64,000 bases of DNA from Chroococcopsis sp964623815 (GTDB taxonomy: Bacteria > Cyanobacteriota > Cyanobacteriia > Cyanobacteriales > Microcystaceae). A program made the position numbers and the translations under genes. Each line of letters starts with the position of its first letter. The stretch's first letter is position 1. The notes beneath the pieces were generated by a model. The model did no database searches. It was given only the letters and a program-made list of their open reading frames with translations, and was not told the DNA's origin. The DNA is taken from positions 1 through 64,000 of the forward strand of contig CAZUVR010000017.1 of NCBI GenBank assembly GCA_964623815.1, in the 5' to 3' direction. Positions 33,963 to 42,834 of this stretch are shown piece by piece.

Positions 33963-34925
33963 ATGCTCAATTTAAACGAAAAAAAAATCGTAGTTACGGG
34001 GGGAGCGGGCTTTTTAGGTCGTCAAGTAGTCGAGCGATTAAGACTCGCCGGCGCGGACTTAAATAAAATCACCATCCCCCGCTCACGCGATTGCGATCTG
34101 CGAGTATTAGAAAACTGCCAGCGTCTGGTTGACCAACAGGACATCATCATTCACCTTGCCGCCCATGTTGGGGGTATCGGTTTAAATCGAGAAAAACCTG
34201 CCGAGTTATTCTACGATAATTTGATGATGGGAACACAGTTAATTCACTCTGCCTATAACGCTGGGGTAGAAAAATTCGTCTGTGTCGGTACTATCTGCGC
34301 TTATCCTAAATTTACTCCCGTACCTTTTCAGGAAGATGATCTGTGGAACGGTTATCCTGAGGAGACCAATGCCCCCTACGGCATAGCAAAAAAAGCTCTT
34401 TTGGTTCAATTGCAGTCTTACCGGCAACAGTACGGATTTAACGGGATCTATCTTCTCCCTGTCAATCTCTACGGCCCCGAAGATAATTTCGATACCCGCA
34501 GTTCTCATGTGATACCGGCTTTAATCCGCAAGGTACACGAGGCACAACAAAGGGGAGATAAACAGTTACCAGTATGGGGTGACGGCAGCCCGACCCGGGA
34601 GTTCCTTTATTCTACCGACGCGGCCCGAGGCATCGTTATGGCTACCCAGTCTTATGATGAGTCGGAACCGGTTAACCTCGGTACTAATTACGAGATTTCT
34701 ATTCGAGAGCTGGTCAATCTGCTCGCCGAGTTGATGGAGTTCGAGGGGGAAATCTTCTGGGAAACTGACAAACCTAACGGACAGCCCCGCAGATGTCTAG
34801 ATACGAACAGGGCGAGGGAAAAGTTTGGTTTCGTCGCCGAGGTGAGCTTTCGAGAAGGGCTGAAACGGACGATCGATTGGTACAGGCAATTTGCCGCGAG
34901 CGAGGAAATGGCAGGGACGAAATGA
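33963..34925 (+). CDS. fcl: GDP-L-fucose synthase
   Basis: 320-aa epimerase-reductase that completes GDP-L-fucose synthesis from the gmd product. NADP motif IVVTGGAGFLGRQVVERL, HLAAHVGGIGLNREKPAEL, GTICAYPKF and the catalytic Tyr-Lys in NAPYGIAKKALLVQLQSYRQQYG are typical, as is NLYGPEDNFD. Its stop codon overlaps the purE start (ATGA at 34922-34925), which makes it the middle gene of a gmd-fcl-purE operon. Confidence 0.96.
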   Translation: MLNLNEKKIVVTGGAGFLGRQVVERLRLAGADLNKITIPRSRDCDLRVLENCQRLVDQQDIIIHLAAHVGGIGLNREKPAELFYDNLMMGTQLIHSAYNAGVEKFVCVGTICAYPKFTPVPFQEDDLWNGYPEETNAPYGIAKKALLVQLQSYRQQYGFNGIYLLPVNLYGPEDNFDTRSSHVIPALIRKVHEAQQRGDKQLPVWGDGSPTREFLYSTDAARGIVMATQSYDESEPVNLGTNYEISIRELVNLLAELMEFEGEIFWETDKPNGQPRRCLDTNRAREKFGFVAEVSFREGLKRTIDWYRQFAASEEMAGTK

Positions 34926-35443
34926 CGGAAATTTTAGTCGGGGTAATCATGGGCAGCGATTCCGATCTACCGACGATGAAGGAGGCGTTAATAGTTCTAG
35001 AAGAATTTCGCATCCCCCATGAGGTAGAAATAGTCTCCGCCCACCGGACTCCAGAGAAGATGTTTACCTACGGGAAAAGCGCCCACGAAAGGGGGCTGAA
35101 AGTGATCATCGCTGGTGCTGGGGGAGCGGCCCACCTCCCGGGGATGATCGCCGCCCTGACACCCCTACCGGTGATCGGTGTGCCGGTGGTGACGAAAAAT
35201 CTGGGAGGTTTGGATTCTCTCTATTCGATCGTACAGATGCCCGGCGGTATTCCGGTGGCTACAGTGGCGATCGGAAACGCTAAAAATGCAGGACTGTTGG
35301 CCGTATCCATATTAGCCGCCCACGATCGGGAGTTATTGGGGATGGTTCAAACTTATCGCCAGAAACAAACGGAAACGGTACTCGCCAAACAAGATAAACT
35401 AGAACGTCTGGGGTATCGAGCTTATCTGGAGCAGGAACTATAA
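34922..35443 (+). CDS. purE: 5-(carboxyamino)imidazole ribonucleotide mutase
   Basis: 173-aa class I PurE, which moves the carboxyl group of N5-CAIR to give CAIR in purine synthesis. Motifs VGVIMGSDSDLPTMKEA, EIVSAHRTPEKM, VIIAGAGGAAHLPGMIAALTPLPVIGVPV and LLSIVQMP-type sequence (here SLYSIVQMPGGIPVATVAIGNAKNAGLLA) cover the active site. The ATG at 34922 shares ATGA with the fcl stop; a longer frame inside fcl is rejected because homology begins at this ATG. Translational coupling to a GDP-fucose gene is unusual and may be lineage-specific. Confidence 0.95.
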   Translation: MTEILVGVIMGSDSDLPTMKEALIVLEEFRIPHEVEIVSAHRTPEKMFTYGKSAHERGLKVIIAGAGGAAHLPGMIAALTPLPVIGVPVVTKNLGGLDSLYSIVQMPGGIPVATVAIGNAKNAGLLAVSILAAHDRELLGMVQTYRQKQTETVLAKQDKLERLGYRAYLEQEL

Positions 35444-35481
35444 TAAACGCAAGGAAATTAAAAATATCAAGTTTAGCAATC

Positions 35482-36285
35482 ATGCGTTTAATTATTGCCT
35501 TTCTCCTATCTCTATCGCTAATATTAGGTCTTAATAGCCCGGTTTTAGCGGCGATCGATCAAATTCCCTCAGCGGATCAAATCAAAGCCGGGGAAGCGAT
35601 CGCTGAAAAAGCACTAGAAGCTACCCATCAGGGTAAATTCGCCGAAGCGGAACTATATTGGACTGAACTACTGGAACAATTCCCCGATAATCCCGCCGTC
35701 TGGAGCAACCGGGGTAACGCTCGCGTCAGTCAGAATAAACTCGATCAGGCGATCGCAGATTTTAACCATGCGATCGCCCTAGCCCCCGAAGCCACTGATC
35801 CCTATCTCAATCGGGGGGCGGCTCTGGAAGGACAGGGAAAATATGAGGAAGCGATCGCCGATTACGATCGGGTTTTAGAATTGAACCCTAATGACGCGAT
35901 GGCTTATAACAATCGCGGTAACGCTCGGGGCGGTTTAGGGGATTGGCAGTCAGCGGTGAAAGATTTTGAACAGGCCGCCGCACTGGCCCCCGATTTTGCT
36001 TGGGCGCAGGCGAATTTAAGTCTAGCCCTATACGAGCTGGGCAAACAGCAAGAGGCGCTGAGAAAAATGAAAAACCTGGTGAGAAAATATCCCATGTTTC
36101 CCGATATGAGAGCTGCTTTAACGGCGGTGCTGTGGAGCAACGGACAACAGGGGGAAGCAGAGAGCAACTGGGTGGCGGCCGTCGGTATGGATCATCGTTA
36201 TCAAGATCTAGAATGGGTGAAAAAAGTGCGCCGCTGGCCCCCGGCGATGGTGGGAGCGCTCGATAAATTTTTAAACCTAAAATAG
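35482..36285 (+). CDS. Exported TPR protein
   Basis: 267-aa protein with a cleavable signal sequence (MRLIIAFLLSLSLILGLNSPVLA, cut before AID) followed by TPR units from about residue 40 to 200 (AEAELYWTELLEQFPDNPAVWSNRGNARV, then AIADFNHAIALAPEATDPYLNRGAALEGQGKYEEAIADYDRVLELNPNDAMAYNNRGNARG pattern). It is probably lumenal or periplasmic. The C-terminal 60 residues, with a Trp-rich end (RWPPAMVGALDKFLNLK), are not TPR-like. Many cyanobacteria carry such a protein; its function is unknown to me. It follows purE by 38 bases. Confidence 0.88.
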   Translation: MRLIIAFLLSLSLILGLNSPVLAAIDQIPSADQIKAGEAIAEKALEATHQGKFAEAELYWTELLEQFPDNPAVWSNRGNARVSQNKLDQAIADFNHAIALAPEATDPYLNRGAALEGQGKYEEAIADYDRVLELNPNDAMAYNNRGNARGGLGDWQSAVKDFEQAAALAPDFAWAQANLSLALYELGKQQEALRKMKNLVRKYPMFPDMRAALTAVLWSNGQQGEAESNWVAAVGMDHRYQDLEWVKKVRRWPPAMVGALDKFLNLK

Positions 36286-36390
36286 ATGGGGAAAAGGGGG
36301 ATTACCTGTTAGGATACAATTAAGAGTAGAGTTAAATTTTCCTGTCAATTCTGAACGCGTTTAACGTATCTATTGCAAACAACAGCCAGA

Positions 36391-37191
36391 ATGCCACATT
36401 TAAAAGTAGTACCATTGAGTCAGCATCAATCGCCCCTACAGGTTTCCCCTCATTTCTACTCCCTAGATTTAAACCAGATCAATCAAGAATTAGATTCAGC
36501 CAGCGCTGAAGAATTGGTTCGGTGGGCGGGGGATACCTTCGGTGAAGGATTGGTTATGAGTACCAGTTTCGGCATCCAAGCCGCCGTGATGCTTCATCTC
36601 GCCACCCGCATCATTCCCGATATTCCCATCATCTGGGTCGATACGGGTTATCTACCCGCAGAAACCTATCGTTTCGCCGATGAACTGGCGGATAGACTAA
36701 ACTTAAATCTCAAAGTTTATCAATCCCCCATCAGTCCGGCGAGGATGGAAGCACTACATGGTAAGTTGTGGGCGCAAGATAATGTAGCGGCGCTCAATCG
36801 CTACGACCAGATGCGTAAGGTGGAGCCGATGCAGAGAGCTTTAAAAGAGTTAAAAGCTACTGCCTGGCTGGCGGGATTACGTCGGGATCAAACCGACCAC
36901 AGAAAAACTCTCAGAAGGGTAGAACGTCAGGGCGAACAATATAAAATCCTACCGATTCTCTACTGGAACTCGAAAACAATCTACGAATACTTAACTAAAT
37001 ACGATCTCCCCTATCACCCCTTCTTCGATCAGGGTTATGTGACGGTAGGAGATTGGCACTCCAGCAGACCTCTGATGAGCTACGACGATAACGAGAGAGA
37101 TACAAGATTTAGAGGTTTAAAGCAGGAGTGCGGCTTACATTTACCTCTAACTCAAGGAGAAGCTCAGAGTCTCGATTCTAGTACCCTATAA
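36391..37191 (+). CDS. cysH: Phosphoadenylyl-sulfate reductase
   Basis: Thioredoxin-dependent PAPS reductase for assimilatory sulfate reduction, about 266 aa. Seen are VMSTSFGIQAAVMLHL (phosphate-binding loop), IPIIWVDTGYLPAETYRFADEL, GLRRDQTDHRKTLRRVE and the C-terminal catalytic ECGLH. The Cys-Cys pairs that bind Fe-S in plant-type APS reductases are absent, which points to PAPS as substrate. An in-frame TTG at 36373 would add six residues; I took ATG 36391, though neither has a good ribosome site. Confidence 0.94.
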   Translation: MPHLKVVPLSQHQSPLQVSPHFYSLDLNQINQELDSASAEELVRWAGDTFGEGLVMSTSFGIQAAVMLHLATRIIPDIPIIWVDTGYLPAETYRFADELADRLNLNLKVYQSPISPARMEALHGKLWAQDNVAALNRYDQMRKVEPMQRALKELKATAWLAGLRRDQTDHRKTLRRVERQGEQYKILPILYWNSKTIYEYLTKYDLPYHPFFDQGYVTVGDWHSSRPLMSYDDNERDTRFRGLKQECGLHLPLTQGEAQSLDSSTL

Positions 37192-37197
37192 GTTGCG

Positions 37198-37221
37198 ATG
37201 GGTTAACCAGGTGTAACCCAT
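37198..37221. terminator. 8-bp hairpin between cysH and rplI
   Basis: ATGGGTTA (37198-37205) pairs exactly with TAACCCAT (37214-37221). It lies between the convergent ends of cysH (37191) and rplI (37236) and could serve both; no long T-run. Confidence 0.5.
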
Positions 37222-37235
37222 GACCGGCTTAAAAA

Positions 37236-37694
37236 TTAAAGCGATACTACTTTAAATTGCACTTCGGCTGTTACTTCGGGGTGTAATTTTATTTGGGCCG
37301 TGTAAACGCCGAGATGACCGATTTCGGGGACGGTGATACCGCGTCGATCGATCTCTAACTTGGTTTTATCTTGAATTGCATCGGCTACGTCTTGAGTCGT
37401 TACCGTACCGAAGATAGCTTCGTTCTCCCCTACTTGTTTGGCGATGCTCAAAACACCAGCTTTTTCTAGAGTCGCTTTCTGCGCTAGCGCTTCTTCCCTC
37501 AGTGCTAGTAAACGCTGACGTTCCTTCTCTTTTTTCAGTTCTACCTGTTTAAGTACCCCGGGAGTTGCCATAACTCCTTTTTTTTGGGGTATAAGGTAAT
37601 TTCTAGCGTATCCGGGGGCCACATCGACTACATCCCCATCCTGTCCCAATTTAGCAACGCTTTGGGTAAGCACTACTTGTAATTTTTTCGCCAT
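37236..37694 (-). CDS. rplI: 50S ribosomal protein L9
   Basis: 152-aa ribosomal protein with the N-terminal rRNA-binding domain VVLTQSVAKLGQDGDVVDVAPGYARNYLIPQKKGVMAT, a long charged connecting helix (VELKKEKERQRLLALREEALAQKATLEKA) and the C-terminal domain ending AEVQFKVVSL. It lies downstream of gloB on the same strand, with a 55-base gap. Confidence 0.97.
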   Translation of the reverse strand: MAKKLQVVLTQSVAKLGQDGDVVDVAPGYARNYLIPQKKGVMATPGVLKQVELKKEKERQRLLALREEALAQKATLEKAGVLSIAKQVGENEAIFGTVTTQDVADAIQDKTKLEIDRRGITVPEIGHLGVYTAQIKLHPEVTAEVQFKVVSL

Positions 37695-37749
37695 CTTGGT
37701 TAAAACCTAAAATATTTCCAAAACTATCATTATATCAGGAAGGAGAAGA

Positions 37750-38523
37750 TTAAAACACATCTCTTTTGCCGCGTAATCGCCCGATTACCTGTACTGGCTC
37801 ATTGCTGTTGACGGCTTTTTGAATCGTGGGTTGCTCGGTGCGAAGAAAGGGGTTGATCCCTTTCTCCCTGCCGATGGTGGAGGGGATAGTGGGGAGGCAA
37901 AGAGAACGATCGTGTTTGACGCGCTCGTAATACTCCAGTAAATCTGGGTTATCTGGTTCCACGGTGAGGGCGAAGTTAAGATTTTTCAGGGTGTATTCGT
38001 GGGCACACCAAACTCGGGTTTCTTCTGGGAGCGCTTTGACTTGTGCCAGAGAATCGAGCATCTGAGCTGGAGTCCCTTCAAAAAGCCGCCCACAACCCCC
38101 GGAAAATAGGGTATCGCCACAGAATAACTCTCCCGGCTCTCCTGAGTCGGTAGGGGGGAAATAATAAGCGATATGGGCCCGGGTATGACCAGGCACGAAG
38201 AGAACTTCTATCGGTCTTCCGGCGAACTGCAGACGAGAGCCTCCGTCTAGAAAGACGGATTGCCCTGGTATACGCCCCCGATCCTGACTACCTCCATAAA
38301 CCGTTACATCGGGGTATCGATCGATTAAAGCTCGATTAGCGCCTACGTGATCATGATGGTGATGGGTATTAAAAATAGCCACTAAAGGGGCGTTTAGACC
38401 TTGTAAACATTCTAGGACAGGTTCCGCTTCGGCCGGATCGACCACTGCAGATTGAGAATTTTGCTCGTCGTAGAGAACGAAGATATAATTATCCACCCGG
38501 GCTGGTAATCTGATCACTTCCAT
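37750..38523 (-). CDS. gloB: Hydroxyacylglutathione hydrolase (glyoxalase II)
   Basis: 257-aa metallo-beta-lactamase-fold hydrolase that splits S-D-lactoylglutathione. The binuclear metal motif THHHHDHVGA (about residue 53) and further ligands in VPGHTRAHIAYYF, LFCGDTLFSGGCGRLFEGTP and CAHEYTLKNLNFAL are complete, and the C-terminal substrate helix NPFLRTEQPTIQKAV is present. Probably involved in methylglyoxal detoxification in the cytoplasm. It is upstream of rplI. Confidence 0.95.
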   Translation of the reverse strand: MEVIRLPARVDNYIFVLYDEQNSQSAVVDPAEAEPVLECLQGLNAPLVAIFNTHHHHDHVGANRALIDRYPDVTVYGGSQDRGRIPGQSVFLDGGSRLQFAGRPIEVLFVPGHTRAHIAYYFPPTDSGEPGELFCGDTLFSGGCGRLFEGTPAQMLDSLAQVKALPEETRVWCAHEYTLKNLNFALTVEPDNPDLLEYYERVKHDRSLCLPTIPSTIGREKGINPFLRTEQPTIQKAVNSNEPVQVIGRLRGKRDVF

Positions 38524-38599
38524 ATATTTTGTAGATGGCTTTACTAAATTCCGCTAATCCATATTAAACTGTAAACAAATTAAGACAACTTAACTAACC

Positions 38600-39811
38600 T
38601 TGAGTACAGCTACCGTTCCCAAAAAACCAAGCATTTCCATGCTGGTAAGTGACCTCTCCAGTCGAGGGGCGGGGCGATGGGGAGGAGCTATCAGGCCCTT
38701 TCTTTTAGCTCAAGCTCTCCGCCGCTCAGGACATCAAGTAAAAATTTACGGCTTAGCTTTTGGAGGCGATAGTGCGGAAAATTTTGATACAGAAGTACCG
38801 ATAAAAGTCGTATCCTGCCCTTATTATCCCAGTTATACCGAAAGCTGGTCGGTTGTCTCCCGGCTGTTACGAGAAATAGATGGTGATATTCTCTATGCGG
38901 TAAAGTTAAAACCCAGTAGTTTCGGCATCGCTCTTTTAAAAAAATCCCTCGCTCAACGCCCTCTAATACTAGACATCGATGATTGGGAGATGAGTTGGCA
39001 CGGTGGAGATGATTGGTCGTACCGCCCCACTCCTAAAGCGCTGTTTTTAGATTTATTCGCTCGAAACGGGAGTTTAAGACATCCCGATCATCCCCTTTAT
39101 TTAAGCTGGATGGAAAAATTAGTTCATCGAGCCGATGCGATTACCCGGCATACCCATTTCATCGGTAAACGCTTCGGCGGCGTTTATATTCCTAGCGGCA
39201 AAGATGTGGATTTATTCGATCCAGGGCTTTATGACTACGATGCCAGCCGTCAAAAATACGGACTGACACCCTATCGGGTTTTGATGTTTCCTGGAGCGCC
39301 CCGCCCCTATAAAGGGGTGGAAGATGTTTTACAGGCTCTAGAAATACTAGCTCAACCTCAATACAAATTGGTGATCGTCGGCGGTAGCCCTTACGATAAT
39401 TACGATCGATATTTAAACGAGAAATGGGGGCGATGGTTGCTCACTATCCCGAAAATCCCCGCTAAATCGATGCCGGAGGTGGTAATGGGAGCTGATGCGG
39501 TCGTGGTTCCCCAACATAATACACCCGCTACTCTAGCTCAATTCCCTCTCAAATTAACCGATGCTATGGCGATGGGAAAACCTATTCTAGCCACTAAAGT
39601 TGGTGATCTTCCCGAAATTATAGCCGATACGGGCTATCTGGTATCACCTAATTCTCCCTCGGAAATCGCCGCTACTATCGAGTATATTTTTAATAATTTG
39701 GAGGAAGCTAAACTTAAAGGCAGGTTAGCCAGAGAAAGATGTGTCACTTACTACAGTATAGATACTATGGCCGGGATTCTTGACCGAGTCCTCATGCCTT
39801 TTTGCCAATAA
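38600..39811 (+). CDS. GT4 family glycosyltransferase
   Basis: 403-aa GT-B-fold enzyme. The N-terminal half has LVSDLSSRGAGRWGGAIRPFLLAQALRRSGHQVKIYGLAFGG; the donor half has RVLMFPGAPRPYKGVEDVLQALEIL and an EX7E-like region with FPLKLTDAMAMGKPILATKVGDLPEII. The start is uncertain: TTG at 38600 or ATG at 38639, the latter still leaving the domain intact. Acceptor is unknown. The gene is followed 21 bases later by an ABC exporter, which suggests a pair that makes and moves a glycan or glycolipid. Confidence 0.9.
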   Translation: MSTATVPKKPSISMLVSDLSSRGAGRWGGAIRPFLLAQALRRSGHQVKIYGLAFGGDSAENFDTEVPIKVVSCPYYPSYTESWSVVSRLLREIDGDILYAVKLKPSSFGIALLKKSLAQRPLILDIDDWEMSWHGGDDWSYRPTPKALFLDLFARNGSLRHPDHPLYLSWMEKLVHRADAITRHTHFIGKRFGGVYIPSGKDVDLFDPGLYDYDASRQKYGLTPYRVLMFPGAPRPYKGVEDVLQALEILAQPQYKLVIVGGSPYDNYDRYLNEKWGRWLLTIPKIPAKSMPEVVMGADAVVVPQHNTPATLAQFPLKLTDAMAMGKPILATKVGDLPEIIADTGYLVSPNSPSEIAATIEYIFNNLEEAKLKGRLARERCVTYYSIDTMAGILDRVLMPFCQ

Positions 39812-39832
39812 ATTTTAAATTTATGCCAAATT

Positions 39833-41848
39833 ATGCAGCCAAAACAATTAATTAAGTATTATTTAAACCAACGTAAATATTTAGCGATCGCCTCAATTTT
39901 CCTGGGTTTTGCTGGTGCGATTTTTAACGGCGTAGGAATAGTGTTAGTTATTCCCCTATTAATCGCTTTCATCGATCAGGACACTAATATTTTTCAAGGA
40001 CTTCCGGCAGTTTTGAGCCGTATTATCTCCCTGTTCGATTCTTTTTCTGGTAATGCTAAAATAGCAGCGATGTTTATAGTCGTATTAGTCGCTATAATTT
40101 TAAGACATTTGACCAACTTTCTCACGGGTTTCGTTAATAATTATTTAGCCCTTACCTTGTCTAAAGACATGAGAATTGATGGAGCAAAATTATTATTAGA
40201 TGTAGATATAGATTACTATACTAAAAATAAAATGGGCGATATATTTAATCGCTATATGTCAGAAACCAATAGAGTAGTTAATACAATTAGGAGTTATTTA
40301 AACGTTGCCCAGCTTTGTATAACAATTTTGATGTTTTTATGCTTATTAATATCCATTTCCTGGCAATTAACTATATTTTCAACTTTTCTCGTTGGCATCT
40401 TAGCAATTTTAAATCAATTTTTTGTCAGAAGAGCGAAAAAATTCGGTGAAATAGTCTCGATAGCCGCCAAACAATTTACTAATAAAATTTTAGAAATTCT
40501 CAACGGAATTCGCTTAATTAAATCTTCAGGTAACGAAGAATATGAATTAGACTCGATCACTAAAGATATTCTAGCTAGGGAGAAAGCAGGACTCGACGCT
40601 CAGATTAATTCATCGATCATATCTCCCATTAATGAGATAGGAGGGGTGATAATAGTGGCGATGATCATCATCGTCGGCAGGTTGCTCTTTGCCGCTCAAT
40701 TACAATCTATTGCGGCTATTCTTTTAACTTATCTATATATTCTATTCCGGCTCCTGCCTATGGTTAGCCAACTCAACGGCGCGAGAAGTCAATTAGCCAA
40801 TGACTCTTCAGCGGTGGAATTAGTAGCGGATTTTCTTAGTAGAAAGAACAAACCGATCATGGCGGACGGACAGGTAATTTTTAAAGGGATTAAACAGAGT
40901 ATCGAGTTTGAAAATGTTCAATTTCATTACCCCGGACACTCGGAATTAGTTCTGAAAAAGCTCGATCTCTCCATCCCTAAAGGCAAAATGATCGCTTTAG
41001 TCGGTGCTTCTGGGGCGGGAAAGTCTACGATCGCTGACCTTTTACCGCGATTCTACGATCCTACCGCCGGACGTATCCTGATCGATAATATCGAATTGAA
41101 AGACTACACGATGAAAAGTCTACGCCGGTCTATGGGTATAGTTAGTCAGGATACTTTTATGTTTAATAATTCTGTACGCTACAATATAGCTTACGGTTTG
41201 ACCGATGTGACGGAAGAAGAAATTATCCTCGCCGCTAAACGAGCTAACGCCTACGAATTCATCGTTAATCTTCCCGAAGGCTTCGAGACAGAATTGGGCG
41301 ATCGCGGGGTAAGATTATCGGGGGGGCAGAGACAGAGAATATCCATCGCCCGCGCTCTATTACGCGATCCCGATATTCTCATCCTCGATGAAGCCACTAG
41401 CGCCCTAGATACGATTTCCGAGAGGTTGGTACAGGAGGCGTTAGACGAACTTACCCGGGAAAGAACCACTATCGTCATCGCTCACCGACTCTCTACTATA
41501 CAAAAAGCCGATCGCATCGTGGTTTTAGACAAGGGGCAAATAGTAGAAACCGGGAAACACGATGAATTGATCGATCAAGGCGGCTATTATTCCCGTTTAC
41601 ACGCGATGCAGTTCGAGGGTAAGCAGGGTAATAATGATGAGCAATTGAAGGAACAACAAGCTTATCTATCTTATAAAATGCGTAGCGGGCTGAATACTTT
41701 ATTGGGATCTTTACGTTTGGTGGCTGATGACTTGGTAGAAGATGAAACCGAACGCAATCAACTTTTAGAGGAGTCATTCGATTCGGCGATGCAGATGTTA
41801 CACGCGATCGAATCCCTAGAAGAAAAAAGCAAGGTTTTGACTGTGTGA
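39833..41848 (+). CDS. ABC exporter, fused membrane and ATPase domains (HepA/MsbA-like)
   Basis: 671-aa half-transporter. Six membrane helices lie in residues 15-320 (first FLGFAGAIFNGVGIVLVIPLLIAF), followed by a nucleotide-binding domain with Walker A GASGAGKST (about 392), signature LSGGQRQR (about 497), Walker B ILILDEATSALD and a His switch in IVIAHRLST. It works as a homodimer. After the ATPase there is an extra ~70-residue Glu-rich helical tail (NDEQLKEQQAYLSYKMRSG to ESLEEKSKVLTV). Substrate is unknown; its neighbour glycosyltransferase and similarity in layout to heterocyst glycolipid/polysaccharide exporters suggest a glycolipid or glycan. Confidence 0.92.
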   Translation: MQPKQLIKYYLNQRKYLAIASIFLGFAGAIFNGVGIVLVIPLLIAFIDQDTNIFQGLPAVLSRIISLFDSFSGNAKIAAMFIVVLVAIILRHLTNFLTGFVNNYLALTLSKDMRIDGAKLLLDVDIDYYTKNKMGDIFNRYMSETNRVVNTIRSYLNVAQLCITILMFLCLLISISWQLTIFSTFLVGILAILNQFFVRRAKKFGEIVSIAAKQFTNKILEILNGIRLIKSSGNEEYELDSITKDILAREKAGLDAQINSSIISPINEIGGVIIVAMIIIVGRLLFAAQLQSIAAILLTYLYILFRLLPMVSQLNGARSQLANDSSAVELVADFLSRKNKPIMADGQVIFKGIKQSIEFENVQFHYPGHSELVLKKLDLSIPKGKMIALVGASGAGKSTIADLLPRFYDPTAGRILIDNIELKDYTMKSLRRSMGIVSQDTFMFNNSVRYNIAYGLTDVTEEEIILAAKRANAYEFIVNLPEGFETELGDRGVRLSGGQRQRISIARALLRDPDILILDEATSALDTISERLVQEALDELTRERTTIVIAHRLSTIQKADRIVVLDKGQIVETGKHDELIDQGGYYSRLHAMQFEGKQGNNDEQLKEQQAYLSYKMRSGLNTLLGSLRLVADDLVEDETERNQLLEESFDSAMQMLHAIESLEEKSKVLTV

Positions 41849-41861
41849 AGCGGAAAGCTCA

Positions 41862-42215
41862 TCAATCTTGTCGGGATCTCGAAGCTAACAAATCGATCGA
41901 TTTGCCCTGCCAGATACGCCACATAAACACCAGAGAAATTATTATGTATCCCGTGGTGAGTAAACCGTTTGCGTACAATAATCGCAAACTGTAACTCTCC
42001 CCGCTAAATGTTGAGCCTGTCCATAAGAGAAGATAGAATAGAAACCAACTCAGGGTTAAATTTAGAGAGAGGCGGCTCACTTTTTTTTGCTGAGGATAGC
42101 TCTGTTTTTGAGATAGAGTTAACGCTGATAATATCCATCCAAATAGGGGCATTAAGTATAAAATTAACTGTATTCGCTTTAACTTCTCATCTGCAAAAGG
42201 ATCTCTGCCACTCAT
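41862..42215 (-). CDS. Hypothetical membrane protein, 117 aa
   Basis: I do not recognise a named family. Predicted helices are at about 18-36 (LILYLMPLFGWILSALTL), 52-68 (LTLSWFLFYLLLW) and 86-104 (GLLTTGYIIISLVFMWRIW), with a charged N-terminus and a basic C-terminal end. The start codon at 42213-42215 overlaps that of mobA on the other strand inside a single CATG, so the two genes share a divergent control region with no spacer. It ends 13 bases from the convergent ABC exporter. Confidence 0.75.
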   Translation of the reverse strand: MSGRDPFADEKLKRIQLILYLMPLFGWILSALTLSQKQSYPQQKKVSRLSLNLTLSWFLFYLLLWTGSTFSGESYSLRLLYANGLLTTGYIIISLVFMWRIWQGKSIDLLASRSRQD

Positions 42216-42834
42216 GATTACCTACCCCAAAATTGAGATCACTGCCATTATTTTAGCAGGCGGTCGAAGTTCTCGAATGGGCCAGGACAAGGCTTTAATA
42301 TCTGTGGGTGACGTACCGCTACTGAGACAAATATGCGATCTGGCTTTATGTTGTGCGACTCAGGTTTACGTAGTAACACCCTGGCCGGAAAGGTATCACT
42401 CGATCGTACCGGGTCAGTGTCTATTGTTAAATGAGTATCCTCCTTTCAGAGGCCCTCTAGCTTCTTTTTACGAAGTTCTGTCTCGGGTTCAAACTCAATG
42501 GATTTTACTATTAGCTTGCGATCTGCCCTTTCTTACCCCTACGGAAGTGCATGAATGGGCTACCCTATTATCGACCCTAACACCAGAAACGATCGCTCTC
42601 GTTCCCCGTATCGATGACCTCTGGCATCCCCTATCGGCTTTCTATCGCTCTAGCTGTCGCTCCTCCCTGGAAGATTATATTCTTGCTGGGGGCACTTCTT
42701 TTCAAAATTGGTTAGATCGAAGTCCGGTGCAGGTTCTCAACGTCACCAATCCTCTAGTTCTGTTTAATTATAATAGCCCCGAAGATCTAGAAATAATAAT
42801 AAATACTCCAGATAATGGGGCCGATGATAGCTAG
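42214..42834 (+). CDS. mobA: Molybdenum cofactor guanylyltransferase
   Basis: 206-aa nucleotidyltransferase that adds GMP to molybdopterin to form MGD, used by nitrate reductase and similar enzymes. Evidence is the N-terminal signature AIILAGGRSSRMGQDKALI, the mid-domain LLACDLPFL (metal Asp) and LVPRIDDLWHPLSAFYRSS. The start ATG is embedded in the divergent gene's start (CATG). The last 48 bases overlap the convergent J-domain gene in the opposite strand. Confidence 0.92.
   Translation: MITYPKIEITAIILAGGRSSRMGQDKALISVGDVPLLRQICDLALCCATQVYVVTPWPERYHSIVPGQCLLLNEYPPFRGPLASFYEVLSRVQTQWILLLACDLPFLTPTEVHEWATLLSTLTPETIALVPRIDDLWHPLSAFYRSSCRSSLEDYILAGGTSFQNWLDRSPVQVLNVTNPLVLFNYNSPEDLEIIINTPDNGADDS

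Noticed and set aside
34793..34921. N-terminal extension of purE inside fcl
   Set aside because: PurE homology begins at the ATG at 34922, which shares ATGA with the fcl stop; the extension is Arg/Glu-rich noise from another frame of fcl.
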